From: Verrucomicrobiota bacterium
GTDB taxonomy: Bacteria > Verrucomicrobiota > Verrucomicrobiia > Chthoniobacterales > JAFAMB01
Assembly: GCA_019241095.1 (NCBI GenBank)
Contig: JAFAXJ010000085.1
Location: forward strand, 1-15,793
Direction: 5' to 3'
DNA: 15,793 nt
Of the stretch, positions 1 to 7,845 are shown in pieces (position 1 is the first letter of the stretch; the number at the start of each line of letters is the position of its first letter). A program made the position numbers and the translations under genes. The notes below the pieces were generated by a model, which saw only the letters and a program-made list of their open reading frames with translations, did no database searches and was not told the origin of the DNA.

Positions 1-2
1 AT

Positions 3-173
3 GGAGCGATCGGTTTTTTCTATCATTTGCGAGGAGTATTGAACAGGTCAGGAGGTATGAAGTTGAAGCTTTATAATATTATGTACGGACCACCGGTATT
101 CGCCCCCCTCCTCTATTCTGCTTCAGGATTCACCGGCTTACTTGCTAGTTTAATGCGAAGAGAAAAACGATGA
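3..173 (+). CDS. C-terminal end of a membrane protein (5' truncated by window edge)
   Basis: The frame beginning at base 3 is open without a stop to the TGA at 171-173, so this is the last 56 codons of a gene that starts before the window. The visible product has a polar segment (GAIGFFYHLRGV), then a hydrophobic segment with the pattern YGPPVFAPLLYSASGFTGLLASL, and ends in the basic tail MRREKR. This looks like a last membrane helix with a positive cytoplasmic end. The stop overlaps the ATG of the next gene as ATGA, which implies translational coupling with the subunit 3/GMC pair. I infer that it is a membrane partner or anchor of that oxidoreductase. I recall similar short membrane proteins beside subunit 3-type genes but cannot name the family. 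Confidence 0.6.
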   Translation, partial: GAIGFFYHLRGVLNRSGGMKLKLYNIMYGPPVFAPLLYSASGFTGLLASLMRREKR

Positions 174-934
174 GCACCCGGCCAAGTCACCCACCCCGCG
201 ATACAGACACCCACCTGCCAATGGAGCCGGTAGCACAGCCGGGATATTATCCTGACTATGACGTCATCTCTCAGCAGAACGCGTGGGACGACGCGACACG
301 TAAAGTTGTTTTATCCCGTTTGCAGTCACGCCCGTCCCTTCAATTTTTCAATCCGGCCGAAGCTGAAATGATGCTATTGGTTTGCGATCACATTATTCCT
401 CAAGACGATCGTGATGCGGATCACCGGATTGAGATTATACCGGTAATTGATGAGCGCTTACACAAAAAGCGAACTGCGGGATATCGTTACGAAACAATGC
501 CTCCTGACGATGAGGCTTACCGGTTATTCCTGCAGGCACTTGATCTTATGAGCAGGCATAACCATGGGAAACAATTCTCTGGGCTAAGCTGGCGTGAACA
601 GGAACTGATTCTGCAGAGCATAAACAAGGGAAAGCCGCTGGAAGGTGCAGGAGAAGTATGGCTTCGCTTGCCAGTCCACCAGATATGGACCCTTTTTGTC
701 GGCGACTGTATCACCGCTTACTATCAGCATCCATGGAGCTGGAACGAGATCGGTTTTGGCGGGCCCGCATATCCTCGTGCTTATATACGGTTGGAACGGG
801 GCGAAGCGGAGCCATGGGAACGGGATGAAAATCGGTACGATTGGGAAGCGCCGCCTGAATCCGTTTCCGACTTGGACGAACTCAGTCACCACGATCATTT
901 TCCGCACCTGACGAAGGGAGGGGTTCACGATTGA
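170..934 (+). CDS. gluconate 2-dehydrogenase subunit 3 family protein
   Basis: The 254-residue product matches the gluconate 2-dehydrogenase subunit 3 family, the small partner of GMC flavoprotein dehydrogenases. The family core lies at about residues 55-215. It includes the stretch FFNPAEAEMMLLVCDHIIP and, at 189-205, the hallmark WSWNEIGFGGPAYPRAY. The acidic, His-rich C-terminal tail is polar. Family members usually carry an N-terminal twin-arginine signal that exports the folded complex. This one begins MSTRPSHPPRDTD, with no RR motif and no hydrophobic helix, so export is unclear. The start ATG lies inside the stop of the upstream membrane-protein gene (ATGA), and the stop overlaps the TTG start of the GMC gene. 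Subunit stoichiometry is therefore probably set by coupled translation. No cytochrome c subunit gene is visible. The family call is strong; the substrate is unknown. Confidence 0.88.
   Translation: MSTRPSHPPRDTDTHLPMEPVAQPGYYPDYDVISQQNAWDDATRKVVLSRLQSRPSLQFFNPAEAEMMLLVCDHIIPQDDRDADHRIEIIPVIDERLHKKRTAGYRYETMPPDDEAYRLFLQALDLMSRHNHGKQFSGLSWREQELILQSINKGKPLEGAGEVWLRLPVHQIWTLFVGDCITAYYQHPWSWNEIGFGGPAYPRAYIRLERGEAEPWERDENRYDWEAPPESVSDLDELSHHDHFPHLTKGGVHD
912..920 (+). promoter_or_regulatory. strong Shine-Dalgarno site for the GMC gene TTG start
   Basis: GAAGGGAGG lies about 10 bases before the TTG at 931, inside the 3' end of the subunit 3 gene. It supports the TTG start over the downstream ATG at 1018 and fits coupled translation across the TTGA overlap. 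Confidence 0.6.
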
Positions 935-2733
935 ATGGATCTCTGAGGAAATTAGCCGGTGAACCGGTGGGCAGGGCGTTCCCACCCTCGAAACCTGACG
1001 AGCACAAGCTGGGCTCGATGCAAAAGCTCCGGGCCGAAGGCTCTCAGTTTACGGATCGTGGGACGGTTGACTACGTCATTGTCGGTGTTGGTTCCGCGGG
1101 AGGTGTTTTACTCCAACGGTTGGCTCGCGCCGGCTTCAAAGTACTTGGACTTGAGGCAGGACCATTCTGGGACACCGAAAAAGACTGGCTCAGTGACGAA
1201 GCCGGATCTAATAAGCTTTATTGGGAAGACTTGCGGATAACCGGAGGTGTCAACCCAATTTCCCTGGGCGCGAATAACAGCGGCAAAGGTGTGGGAGGCG
1301 GGTCAGTACATTGGGCGGCATTTACACCTCGCCTTCATCCTTCTGATTTCCAGGTTTACTCATTGGACGGGGTCGGAACTAATTGGCCCATCAGTTACGA
1401 GGACCTCAAACCATATTATGAGCTGCTCGAATTAGAAATGCCAGTGTCAGGCCCCGCGTGGTTTCCCTGGGGCGATCCACACGGTTATGCCTATGGGCCG
1501 CATCCGCTCGGTGAAGTTGGTGACGTTCTGGTCCGCGGTTGTACTAAACTCGGCATACGGGTCTGCGCCGGAGGACCGGTAGCAATTCTGGCCGGCTCAC
1601 ATGATGACAGACCTCATTGCATCTATCGGGGATATTGTATTCAAGGCTGCAAAGTCGGCGCCAAGGCGAGTACGTTAATCACTCATGTTCCAGATGCGCT
1701 TCGGCATGGAGCGGAGATTCGGGATTACTCCATGGCAAGCAGGATTGCGCTAGGGCCGAACAATCGAGTGGAAGGTGTATTTTATTTTGATCGAGAGGGT
1801 ACAGAGCGTTTCCAGCGGGCAAAGGCCGTTATTGTTGCCGGATATGCTATCGAAACTCCGCGTTTGCTCTTAAACTCCGCCTGTCCAGAGTACCCGATGG
1901 GTTTAGCGAATTCCAGTGATACCGTTGGACGCTATCTCATGGTGCAAGCAGGAAACGTCATCTTAGGACGGTTTCGTAATTTGGTTCGAATGTACAAAGC
2001 ACCTCCTGCGCACGCTTTGACCGAAGAATTTTACGAAACTGATCCTAAGCGAGATTTTGCTCGAGGGTTTGCTATCCAAACAGTCGGCCCGTTACCAATC
2101 GCATTCGGAAAGCAGATGATGGCCGCCATGGGGGCATGGGGCTGGGGGTTAAGGCGAGTGATGATGGACTATAATCACTGGTCAGCATTAGGTCTTCTTG
2201 GAGAGATTCTCCCCTGGCACGCCAACCGTGTCACTCTTGCAAAAGAGACAGACCAGTTCGGTATCCCGGTAGCTCATGTCCACTTCAACCTTTTCGATAA
2301 TGACAAAAAACTGATCGAGTTCGGTAAGAATAAAGTGATGGAGGTGATGTCGGCCGCGGGTGCCGAACAGGTCGTACAGGAGCAGCGGTACGCACATTTG
2401 GTTGGTGCTGCGCGGATGGGCGCAGACCCTGGAACATCGGTTGTCGATAAGTTCGGAAGGACCCACGATGTTCCGAATCTTTTTATTTGCGACGGCAGCA
2501 TCATGCCGACTCAAGGATCTGCTAACCCCGGATTGACGATCCAGGCGCTGGCGGCGCGCACAGCCGATTACTTGATCATGCAGGGAGAAAGGATTTTCCG
2601 ATCGGACCTTCGCGAATTGACTGCTCCGACTCCGAGAGTGGATCTCTCGCCCGCAGGAACATTTCGGAAAGGCATACCACGACCGCACGCTTCATGGATT
2701 TTCTCACGTCGCATAGCCCATGCAAAAGCGTGA
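931..2733 (+). CDS. GMC family FAD-dependent oxidoreductase (sugar/polyol dehydrogenase-like)
   Basis: The 600-residue flavoprotein is the catalytic partner of the preceding subunit 3 protein. An FAD-binding Rossmann motif, GVGSAG, sits at residues 52-57, followed by the ribose-binding Glu75 in LGLEAG. The C-terminal GMC_oxred_C part carries the expected catalytic His489 in AHLVGAARMG and Asn532 in NPGLTIQALA. FAD attachment near GVGGGSVHWAAFTPR is also typical. Paired GMC and subunit 3 genes are known in gluconate, sorbitol, fructose and glucoside 3-dehydrogenases, so oxidation of a sugar or glycoside is likely, but the substrate cannot be read. The start is a TTG overlapping the previous stop by four bases. 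It is supported by a strong Shine-Dalgarno run (GAAGGGAGG, 912-920). The next in-frame ATG, at 1018 (Met30), is less well placed. There is no signal peptide. Confidence 0.9.
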   Translation: MNGSLRKLAGEPVGRAFPPSKPDEHKLGSMQKLRAEGSQFTDRGTVDYVIVGVGSAGGVLLQRLARAGFKVLGLEAGPFWDTEKDWLSDEAGSNKLYWEDLRITGGVNPISLGANNSGKGVGGGSVHWAAFTPRLHPSDFQVYSLDGVGTNWPISYEDLKPYYELLELEMPVSGPAWFPWGDPHGYAYGPHPLGEVGDVLVRGCTKLGIRVCAGGPVAILAGSHDDRPHCIYRGYCIQGCKVGAKASTLITHVPDALRHGAEIRDYSMASRIALGPNNRVEGVFYFDREGTERFQRAKAVIVAGYAIETPRLLLNSACPEYPMGLANSSDTVGRYLMVQAGNVILGRFRNLVRMYKAPPAHALTEEFYETDPKRDFARGFAIQTVGPLPIAFGKQMMAAMGAWGWGLRRVMMDYNHWSALGLLGEILPWHANRVTLAKETDQFGIPVAHVHFNLFDNDKKLIEFGKNKVMEVMSAAGAEQVVQEQRYAHLVGAARMGADPGTSVVDKFGRTHDVPNLFICDGSIMPTQGSANPGLTIQALAARTADYLIMQGERIFRSDLRELTAPTPRVDLSPAGTFRKGIPRPHASWIFSRRIAHAKA

Positions 2734-3066
2734 AGTGCCTGTTAGGATCCCCTCGAGCACGGTCGAATTGGAGGGCAGGGCTCCTGCCGCGCTAGGAGAC
2801 TGGTGAATATTAGAAGCCCCTCAAAGCGTACCTGCCGCGGCCTGCGGAAGGGCGAGTCCCCTTCGTTCAGGACGATAACCGGTCAGCCGAAATCGTTATG
2901 TAAATGCTACACGAGCTTGCCACCCTTATCATACGGCTATACGAATCAACCGATCATATCCGGCCCTTTCAAAAGGTTTCGAGTAGAGGCGCTTAACCCT
3001 CGTGACGGAGCAAAGAAGTCTAGTGTTTCGTAAAGGTTCTTTGCACAGAAAAGGTTCGGTGGTCGA
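2734..3066. other. 333-base intergenic region between the GMC gene and the Liv operon
   Basis: I see no convincing gene here. A 76-codon frame at 2803-3033 has a basic, Ser/Pro-rich composition and no family resemblance. Two short stem-loops can be seen: 2774-2779 pairing with 2783-2788 (GGCAGG, three-base loop), and 2847-2852 pairing with 2859-2864 (GAAGGG, six-base loop). Neither has a following T-run. The octamer AAAGGTTC occurs at 3032-3039 and again at 3050-3057, just before the livH-like start. The region probably carries the end of the first transcript and the promoter of the transporter operon, but I cannot place a convincing -35/-10 pair. Confidence 0.5.
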
Positions 3067-3927
3067 ATGTATACCAAATTCTTAATCCTGATTCTTAACG
3101 GATTGACTCAGGCCGCTATCTTCTTTGTGCTTGGCAGCGGATTAACATTGGCTTTCGGGTTAATGCGGGTGATGAATCTCAGCCATGGCGCATTTTATTT
3201 GTTAGGAGGTTATATCGGCTACTCGGTGGTGCATGCGACTCATAACTGGCCTCTTGCTTTGGTCGCAGGCAGCCTTTCGATCGCCCTGTTAGGTTTTCTG
3301 TTTGAAAGAACCATGCTGGTAAGAGTCAGGGGTGGCGATCTTCCAGAGACTCTGCTTACTATTGCATTGTCGATGATCATTGCCGATGTCTCGCTGGCAA
3401 TTTGGGGTGGTCACCCGCTGACACTGAATCTGCCTGCATACCTGAACCCTCCCATCAGGATCTTGGGCATCACCTACCCGGGTTTCCGTTTCATTCTGAT
3501 GGGATTAAGCGTGCTGATCGCCTTCTCGTTATGGCTAATCCTTTACAGGACAAAGCTCGGTGCGTCGGTGCGGGCGGGAGTGGATGATCGAGAGACCGCG
3601 AGCGCACTGGGCGTTAATGTTGACAAAATTTATAGTTTCGTTTTCGCGCTTTCAGCACTTCTTGTGGGAGTTGCGGGTGTGCTTGGCGGTTCTTATTTGC
3701 AGCTCAGCCCAGGCAGCGATACGACGATCCTGACCTATTCTCTCGTTATCATCATCCTGGGTGGAATGGGTAGTCTACTGGGTACCGTCGTGAGTTCTCT
3801 TATCCTTGGGCAACTCCTTTCGTTCGGTCTGGCATACGCCCCTCAGTATTCCTACTTCCTGATTTTCGTGCCTATGGGCGTCGTTCTCGCCATCCGTCCC
3901 CAAGGTCTTTTTGGGAGACAAGTATGA
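3067..3927 (+). CDS. branched-chain amino acid-type ABC transporter permease (LivH-like)
   Basis: The 286-residue polytopic inner-membrane protein belongs to the LivH half of the HAAT (Liv) importer permeases. It opens with the characteristic first helices: ILNGLTQAAIFFVLGSGLTL, then FGLMRVMNLSHGAFYLLGGY. The cytoplasmic coupling loop reads GASVRAGVDDRETASALGVN, where the EAA-like contact with the ATPase forms. The C-terminus has the typical LGGMGSLLGTVVSSLILGQL and ends VLAIRPQGLFGRQV. About eight membrane segments are expected. It is the first gene of the transporter operon, and its stop overlaps the livM-like ATG as ATGA. LivHM permeases move branched-chain amino acids, but homologues also take up urea, amides and aromatic or other organic acids, so the substrate is open. 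Confidence 0.93.
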   Translation: MYTKFLILILNGLTQAAIFFVLGSGLTLAFGLMRVMNLSHGAFYLLGGYIGYSVVHATHNWPLALVAGSLSIALLGFLFERTMLVRVRGGDLPETLLTIALSMIIADVSLAIWGGHPLTLNLPAYLNPPIRILGITYPGFRFILMGLSVLIAFSLWLILYRTKLGASVRAGVDDRETASALGVNVDKIYSFVFALSALLVGVAGVLGGSYLQLSPGSDTTILTYSLVIIILGGMGSLLGTVVSSLILGQLLSFGLAYAPQYSYFLIFVPMGVVLAIRPQGLFGRQV

Positions 3928-4922
3928 GCAGAACTGGAGCGAATCGGCGCCGCCTTGTCTTTGGCACTGGGGTGATTGTGTTGGCTGTTTTGTTACCGTT
4001 GTATGCTGGCGAATACACCGTTACCACGTTTACACGGATTATTTATTTTGGGTTTCTGGCACTCAGTGTTGGCATGCTGGTCGGTCAGGCAGGAATGGTC
4101 AGTCTGACCCAGACGGCTTTCTTCGGTTTGTCTGGCTACGTGATTGGGTTACTCGGAACTGAGCGCGGAATGCCTTTCCCCTTACGCGATCTCATTGCGA
4201 TTGGCGCCGTCCTAATCACGGCGCTGGTTTTCGGACTGATTGCAATGAGGACTCATCAAATCGTGTTTTTGATGATCACGTTGGCATTCGGACAAATCTG
4301 CTGGGCGTTTGCTCAGCAAAACACCAGTCTTTTGCATGGCTGGGCTGGAATCCGAGGTATTCGGCCGCCAACAATCTTAGGAGTTAACTTTGGCCGAACG
4401 TCGAATTTTTACTGGGCCGCGCTGTTTATAATTGCAATCGGAATCTACACTCTCCGTCGACTGATACACTCACCTTTCGGGCTAGCCCTTAACGGTATCA
4501 GAGAAAACCCGCGCCGGATGTCTGCCCTAGGTTACCCGGTTTACTGGATCCGAGTTGCATCCTTTCTTGTCGCGGCTTTGTATGCCGGGGTGGGCGGAAT
4601 CCTTGCAGCGTACAGCACCGGCATCGTCACACCTACGACGATGCAATTGAGCCGAACGATCTGGGTTCTGCTGACCGTCATTCTCGGCGGAGCCAGTTAT
4701 TTCTGGGGACCGATTGTCGGAACGATCATCGCCGTCTGGCTGGATGTACTGATCAGTCAAGGGACCGCCCGGTATAATACAGTGATTGGGTTCATTTTCT
4801 TGATGACCGTTCTCTTCCTGCCCGGTGGCGTTTTAAGTATTGCGGAGTTCTTCCGAGACCGCGCTAACAACCCGCTTCTAGACAGGATCTTCCGCCTCAA
4901 AAGCGGCGAGAAAAATAAATGA
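3924..4922 (+). CDS. branched-chain amino acid-type ABC transporter permease (LivM-like)
   Basis: This is the second permease subunit, 332 residues, with about ten hydrophobic segments. Family signatures are present: the early YFGFLALSVGMLVGQAGMVS, followed by the FFGLSGYV region, and AFGQICWAFAQQNTSLLHGWAGIRGI in the centre. The coupling loop is PFGLALNGIRENPRRMSALG. The C-terminal part GILAAYSTGIVTPTTMQLSR leads into a final VTVILGGASYFWGPIVGTI-type helix. It starts inside the stop of the livH-like gene, so the two halves are made in equal amounts. A possible hairpin separates it from the binding-protein gene. The tail is hydrophilic and ends KSGEKNK. Confidence 0.93.
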   Translation: MSRTGANRRRLVFGTGVIVLAVLLPLYAGEYTVTTFTRIIYFGFLALSVGMLVGQAGMVSLTQTAFFGLSGYVIGLLGTERGMPFPLRDLIAIGAVLITALVFGLIAMRTHQIVFLMITLAFGQICWAFAQQNTSLLHGWAGIRGIRPPTILGVNFGRTSNFYWAALFIIAIGIYTLRRLIHSPFGLALNGIRENPRRMSALGYPVYWIRVASFLVAALYAGVGGILAAYSTGIVTPTTMQLSRTIWVLLTVILGGASYFWGPIVGTIIAVWLDVLISQGTARYNTVIGFIFLMTVLFLPGGVLSIAEFFRDRANNPLLDRIFRLKSGEKNK

Positions 4923-4936
4923 GGTTGAATTCATCT

Positions 4937-4965
4937 GAAAGGTCATGACATGCTGTCACCCTTTC
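4937..4965 (+). terminator. stem-loop between the livM-like and binding-protein genes
   Basis: GAAAGG (4937-4942) pairs with CCTTTC (4960-4965). The inner arms TGACA (4946-4950) and TGTCA (4954-4958) pair around a TGC loop. The run of seven T (4981-4987) is 15 bases further on, beyond a C/T-rich stretch, so it is not a standard intrinsic terminator. It may act as an attenuator or as an mRNA 3' stabiliser allowing different expression of permeases and binding protein. The structure is seen directly; the function is inferred. Confidence 0.4.
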
Positions 4966-5001
4966 TCCCCCCTAATCTCCTTTTTTTAGATCCCTCTCAC
5001 C

Positions 5002-6312
5002 ATGAGAAGTTTGATAAAGAAACTCTCTGTCTCACTCGCAGCATCGCTCGTCATACTAACGAATGTTCAAGCAGCCGATGACCAACTGAAAGTAGGATTC
5101 ATCAGCGCCTTTACCGGCGTGTTTTCTTCGTTTGGTCAGCAGCAAAAAGAAGGTGCTGTTTTGGCGCTCGAGGAGGCTAACTACACTGTCGCTGGGAAGA
5201 AAGTTGATGTTGTATATGAAGACGACCAACTGGATAACGAGCAGGCCGTTACTAAAGCCAAGAAGTTAGTAGTTCAGGATAAGATTGATATCTTGACCGG
5301 CCTCGTTTCCGGTGACGAGGGTCTCTCTGTCGGTGATTACATGAAAGACAAAAACATACCGGTCATTCCCATGTATTCAGCTTCTGAGGACATGACAATG
5401 AGAGCCTTTTATCCGATGATTGTACGCGCCACCTGGACCGGAGCTCAGTCCATGGATGTGTTCGGTTACTGGCTGGCGAAGGTCAAAGGCTGGAAAAAGA
5501 TCTATGCGATAGGCCAGGATTACTCTTACCCTTACAACCAAGGTGGCGGTTTTAAACGCGGCTTTTTCCGCGGCGGAGGTACGGAGGTGACAACGGTTTG
5601 GCATCCGGTAGGAACGACCTCGGATTTTTCCTCAATAATTGCCTCTATCCCCACCGATCAGTCTTACAACGCGGTTCTTTACAACGGTTCGGGCGGCGAC
5701 GCGGTAAATTTTGTGAAGCAGTATGTGGAATTGGGCATGCTGAAGAAGATTCCGCTCATCGGGCAATCTAATACCTTCGAAAAGCCAGATGTAGAGTCGA
5801 TGCCTGAAGATGTTGTTGGCTCTCTCTCTCCGCATCACACCGCGGATGATCTTGCAACTCCTGCCTGGACAAAATTCAAGAACGCCTATCAGAAGCGCTG
5901 GGGTCATGATCCTTCAGCTGCCTCCGAATTCGCTTATTCTTCGATGCGCCTGATCCTTCGTGCGATCGAGGCACGCAAAGGCGACGTCTCTGACAAGGCA
6001 GCCCTGGTAACAGCAATGACCCATGTTGATATGTCTGATGATCCGCGTGGGCCGGTCTCTTTAGATCCGCAATTCCATTCAGCTATCGAGAATGTCTATA
6101 TCCGAGAAGTTGCTAAAGACGATAAAGGTCAACTCTACAATAAAGGTCTGTGGACAGTTAAAAATGTTGGTCAGTTTGGTCCATATGATCCGCAGCTTTA
6201 TCTGAAACAACCTTCAGATTCCGGCAGCTATCCTCCGGATCAGCGCTCTGCTTTGCCTCCCGACATGTTGCAAGCCGGCTCCGAATACCAGTATGTCCCA
6301 TTCGGGCAGTGA
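5002..6312 (+). CDS. periplasmic substrate-binding protein of a Liv-type ABC transporter
   Basis: The 436-residue protein has a Sec signal peptide: basic MRSLIKK, a hydrophobic core, and probable cleavage after NVQA at residue 24. The mature part begins with the type I periplasmic binding (Peripla_BP_6) pattern LKVGFISAFTGVFSSFGQQ, followed by KEGAVLALEEANYTVAGKKV and VVYEDDQLDNEQAVTKAKKL. The second lobe includes YNAVLYNGSGGDAVNFVKQY. It delivers the ligand to the flanking permeases. Its length and C-terminal extension (DPQLYLKQPSDSGSYPPDQ) are larger than classical LivJ/LivK. The family is therefore the broader amide/aromatic/organic-acid group, and the ligand is not predictable. No Shine-Dalgarno is visible before the ATG, where the leader is C/T-rich. 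The gene lies between the permeases and the ATPases, and its stop overlaps the next GTG start. Confidence 0.9.
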   Translation: MRSLIKKLSVSLAASLVILTNVQAADDQLKVGFISAFTGVFSSFGQQQKEGAVLALEEANYTVAGKKVDVVYEDDQLDNEQAVTKAKKLVVQDKIDILTGLVSGDEGLSVGDYMKDKNIPVIPMYSASEDMTMRAFYPMIVRATWTGAQSMDVFGYWLAKVKGWKKIYAIGQDYSYPYNQGGGFKRGFFRGGGTEVTTVWHPVGTTSDFSSIIASIPTDQSYNAVLYNGSGGDAVNFVKQYVELGMLKKIPLIGQSNTFEKPDVESMPEDVVGSLSPHHTADDLATPAWTKFKNAYQKRWGHDPSAASEFAYSSMRLILRAIEARKGDVSDKAALVTAMTHVDMSDDPRGPVSLDPQFHSAIENVYIREVAKDDKGQLYNKGLWTVKNVGQFGPYDPQLYLKQPSDSGSYPPDQRSALPPDMLQAGSEYQYVPFGQ

Positions 6313-7115
6313 GCTTGCTCGCACGTCGTCTAATGGAAAGTGTGAGGGGCACGGGCACCGAAGAACACAGTTCGAAAGATGCTCTGGTTCTCACTTCGAT
6401 CACCAAAAGCTTCGGCGGAGTTCGTGCAGTAAGCTCGGCCACTCTAACCGTACCGGTGGGGGAACGGCACGCATTGATTGGACCGAATGGGGCCGGGAAG
6501 ACAACTTTGTTCAACATCGTAACAGGTGAACTGGCTGCAGATTCGGGAAAAATTGAGATTCTTGGGATCGATATCACGAGAAGCAGCGTTCGGGAACGGG
6601 CAAAATTGGGACTCGGACGCACCTATCAAATCTCTCAGGTTTTCACCAATCTCACTGTTGAAGAAAGCTTGTTTTTAGCTGCTGCTGCGGAACAAACAAT
6701 GCAATTCCTGAACCCCTGGCGGAAGAGCGCGAAGGTTGTTAATCTGGCTCACGAGGCTGCAGAGCAGGTTCATTTGACATCGTATCTCCAAAGGCGAGTT
6801 TCGGAACTTTCACATGGAGCGCAACGCCAACTTGAGGTCGGTATGGCAATCGCCATGCGTCCGCGGTTGATAATGCTGGACGAGCCTGCTGCGGGTCTCT
6901 CTCCTTTTGAACGGCTTTCCTTAACTAAGCTCATTAAGAGTTTACCCCGCTCGGTGACCCTGATCTTGATTGAACATGACATGGACATGGTTCTAGATAC
7001 CGCTGACCGAATCACAGTTCTTCAACACGGAGCAGTGATTGCGGAAGGCATTCCGGCCGAGATTCGCACAAACCAAAAAGTACAAGAGATCTATTTAGGG
7101 AATTTTTACGCCTGA
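6309..7115 (+). CDS. ABC transporter ATP-binding protein (LivG-like)
   Basis: This 268-residue nucleotide-binding subunit has Walker A GPNGAGKT at residues 58-65, the Q-loop region GLGRTYQISQVFTNLTVEES, the signature LSHGAQRQ starting at 167, Walker B LIMLDE with Asp191/Glu192, and the switch His223 in IEHDMD. Signature residue two is Ser and residue three is His (LSHG in place of LSGG), as is common in LivG. The GTG start at 6309 overlaps the binding-protein stop (GTGA). An ATG at 6333 (MESVRGTG) is an alternative start. About 25 residues precede the usual domain beginning LVLTSITKSFGGV, longer than normal, so the later start is plausible. It would pair with the LivF-like ATPase under the two permeases. 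Confidence 0.92.
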   Translation: MSLLARRLMESVRGTGTEEHSSKDALVLTSITKSFGGVRAVSSATLTVPVGERHALIGPNGAGKTTLFNIVTGELAADSGKIEILGIDITRSSVRERAKLGLGRTYQISQVFTNLTVEESLFLAAAAEQTMQFLNPWRKSAKVVNLAHEAAEQVHLTSYLQRRVSELSHGAQRQLEVGMAIAMRPRLIMLDEPAAGLSPFERLSLTKLIKSLPRSVTLILIEHDMDMVLDTADRITVLQHGAVIAEGIPAEIRTNQKVQEIYLGNFYA

Positions 7116-7140
7116 ACCACTGCACACCTCTACCCTGAAA

Positions 7141-7833
7141 TTGGAAGTCAGTGACCTTCATACCTATTATGGTAAGAGCCACGTCCTTCAAGGATGCACT
7201 GTCACCGTAGAACAGGGATGCGTAGCCGTTCTCGGACGGAACGGGATGGGAAAAACCACCTTACTTCGTTCTGTTATGGGACTGACACCGCCTCGATCTG
7301 GCAGCGTACAATGGAGAGGAGAAGAAATCAGCAGAAAGAAACCGTTCGCCATTGCAAGCATGGGAATCGGCTACGTGCCGCAAGGCAGACGTCTTTTTCC
7401 ATCACTTTCGGTCGAAGAACATTTGACTCTCACCTATCGACCAAAGCGCACGGCCAATCAGTGGACGCCCCAACGAGTCTACGATATTTTTCCTGAACTG
7501 GCGCAGCGCCGTAAGCTCAGCGGCTCACGATTGAGCGGCGGCGAGCAGCAAATGCTCGCTATGGGTCGAGCACTTGTCACTAATCCCTCTTTGATTTTAC
7601 TTGATGAACCTTCGGAAGGTTTAGCTCCGATTGCGATCGAGCGAATCGTCGAGACTTGTCGCGAACTGCGCAAGGCTAATATTTCGATTTTGCTCGTGGA
7701 ACAAAATATTCATGTGGCTGCCGCCTTTGCAGAACGAATTTACGTGCTTCTTAGTGGGGTGACGGTCTATGAATCTGGCGCAAAAGCTTTCTTGGAAAAC
7801 CCGGATTTACGCCAGAAATATCTCGGACTTTAG
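7141..7833 (+). CDS. ABC transporter ATP-binding protein (LivF-like)
   Basis: This is the second ATPase subunit of the importer, 230 residues. It shows Walker A GRNGMGKT at 32-39, the LivF-typical Q-loop GIGYVPQGRRLFPSLSVEEH, signature LSGGEQQM at 131-138, Walker B LILLDE with Asp155/Glu156, and the switch His in LVEQNIHVAAAFAERIYVL. The first residues fit a LivF start (EVSDLHTYYGKSHVLQG). No ATG is available: an in-frame stop lies at 7096-7098, and the only common alternative codons after it are CTG (7120, 7135) and TTG at 7141. I chose TTG; no clear ribosome binding site is seen. It follows the LivG-like gene by 25 bases and precedes the Tm-1-like gene by 12. Confidence 0.92.
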   Translation: MEVSDLHTYYGKSHVLQGCTVTVEQGCVAVLGRNGMGKTTLLRSVMGLTPPRSGSVQWRGEEISRKKPFAIASMGIGYVPQGRRLFPSLSVEEHLTLTYRPKRTANQWTPQRVYDIFPELAQRRKLSGSRLSGGEQQMLAMGRALVTNPSLILLDEPSEGLAPIAIERIVETCRELRKANISILLVEQNIHVAAAFAERIYVLLSGVTVYESGAKAFLENPDLRQKYLGL

Positions 7834-7845
7834 AAGATTATCATT

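Noticed and set aside
72..77. TATAAT as a -10 promoter box for the first oxidoreductase gene
   Set aside because: It lies inside the open membrane-protein frame that overlaps the next start, and no -35 lies at a proper distance.
2803..3033. 76-codon open frame between the GMC and transporter genes
   Set aside because: It has a poor, basic composition, no ribosome binding site, no family resemblance, and lies in an otherwise regulatory spacer.
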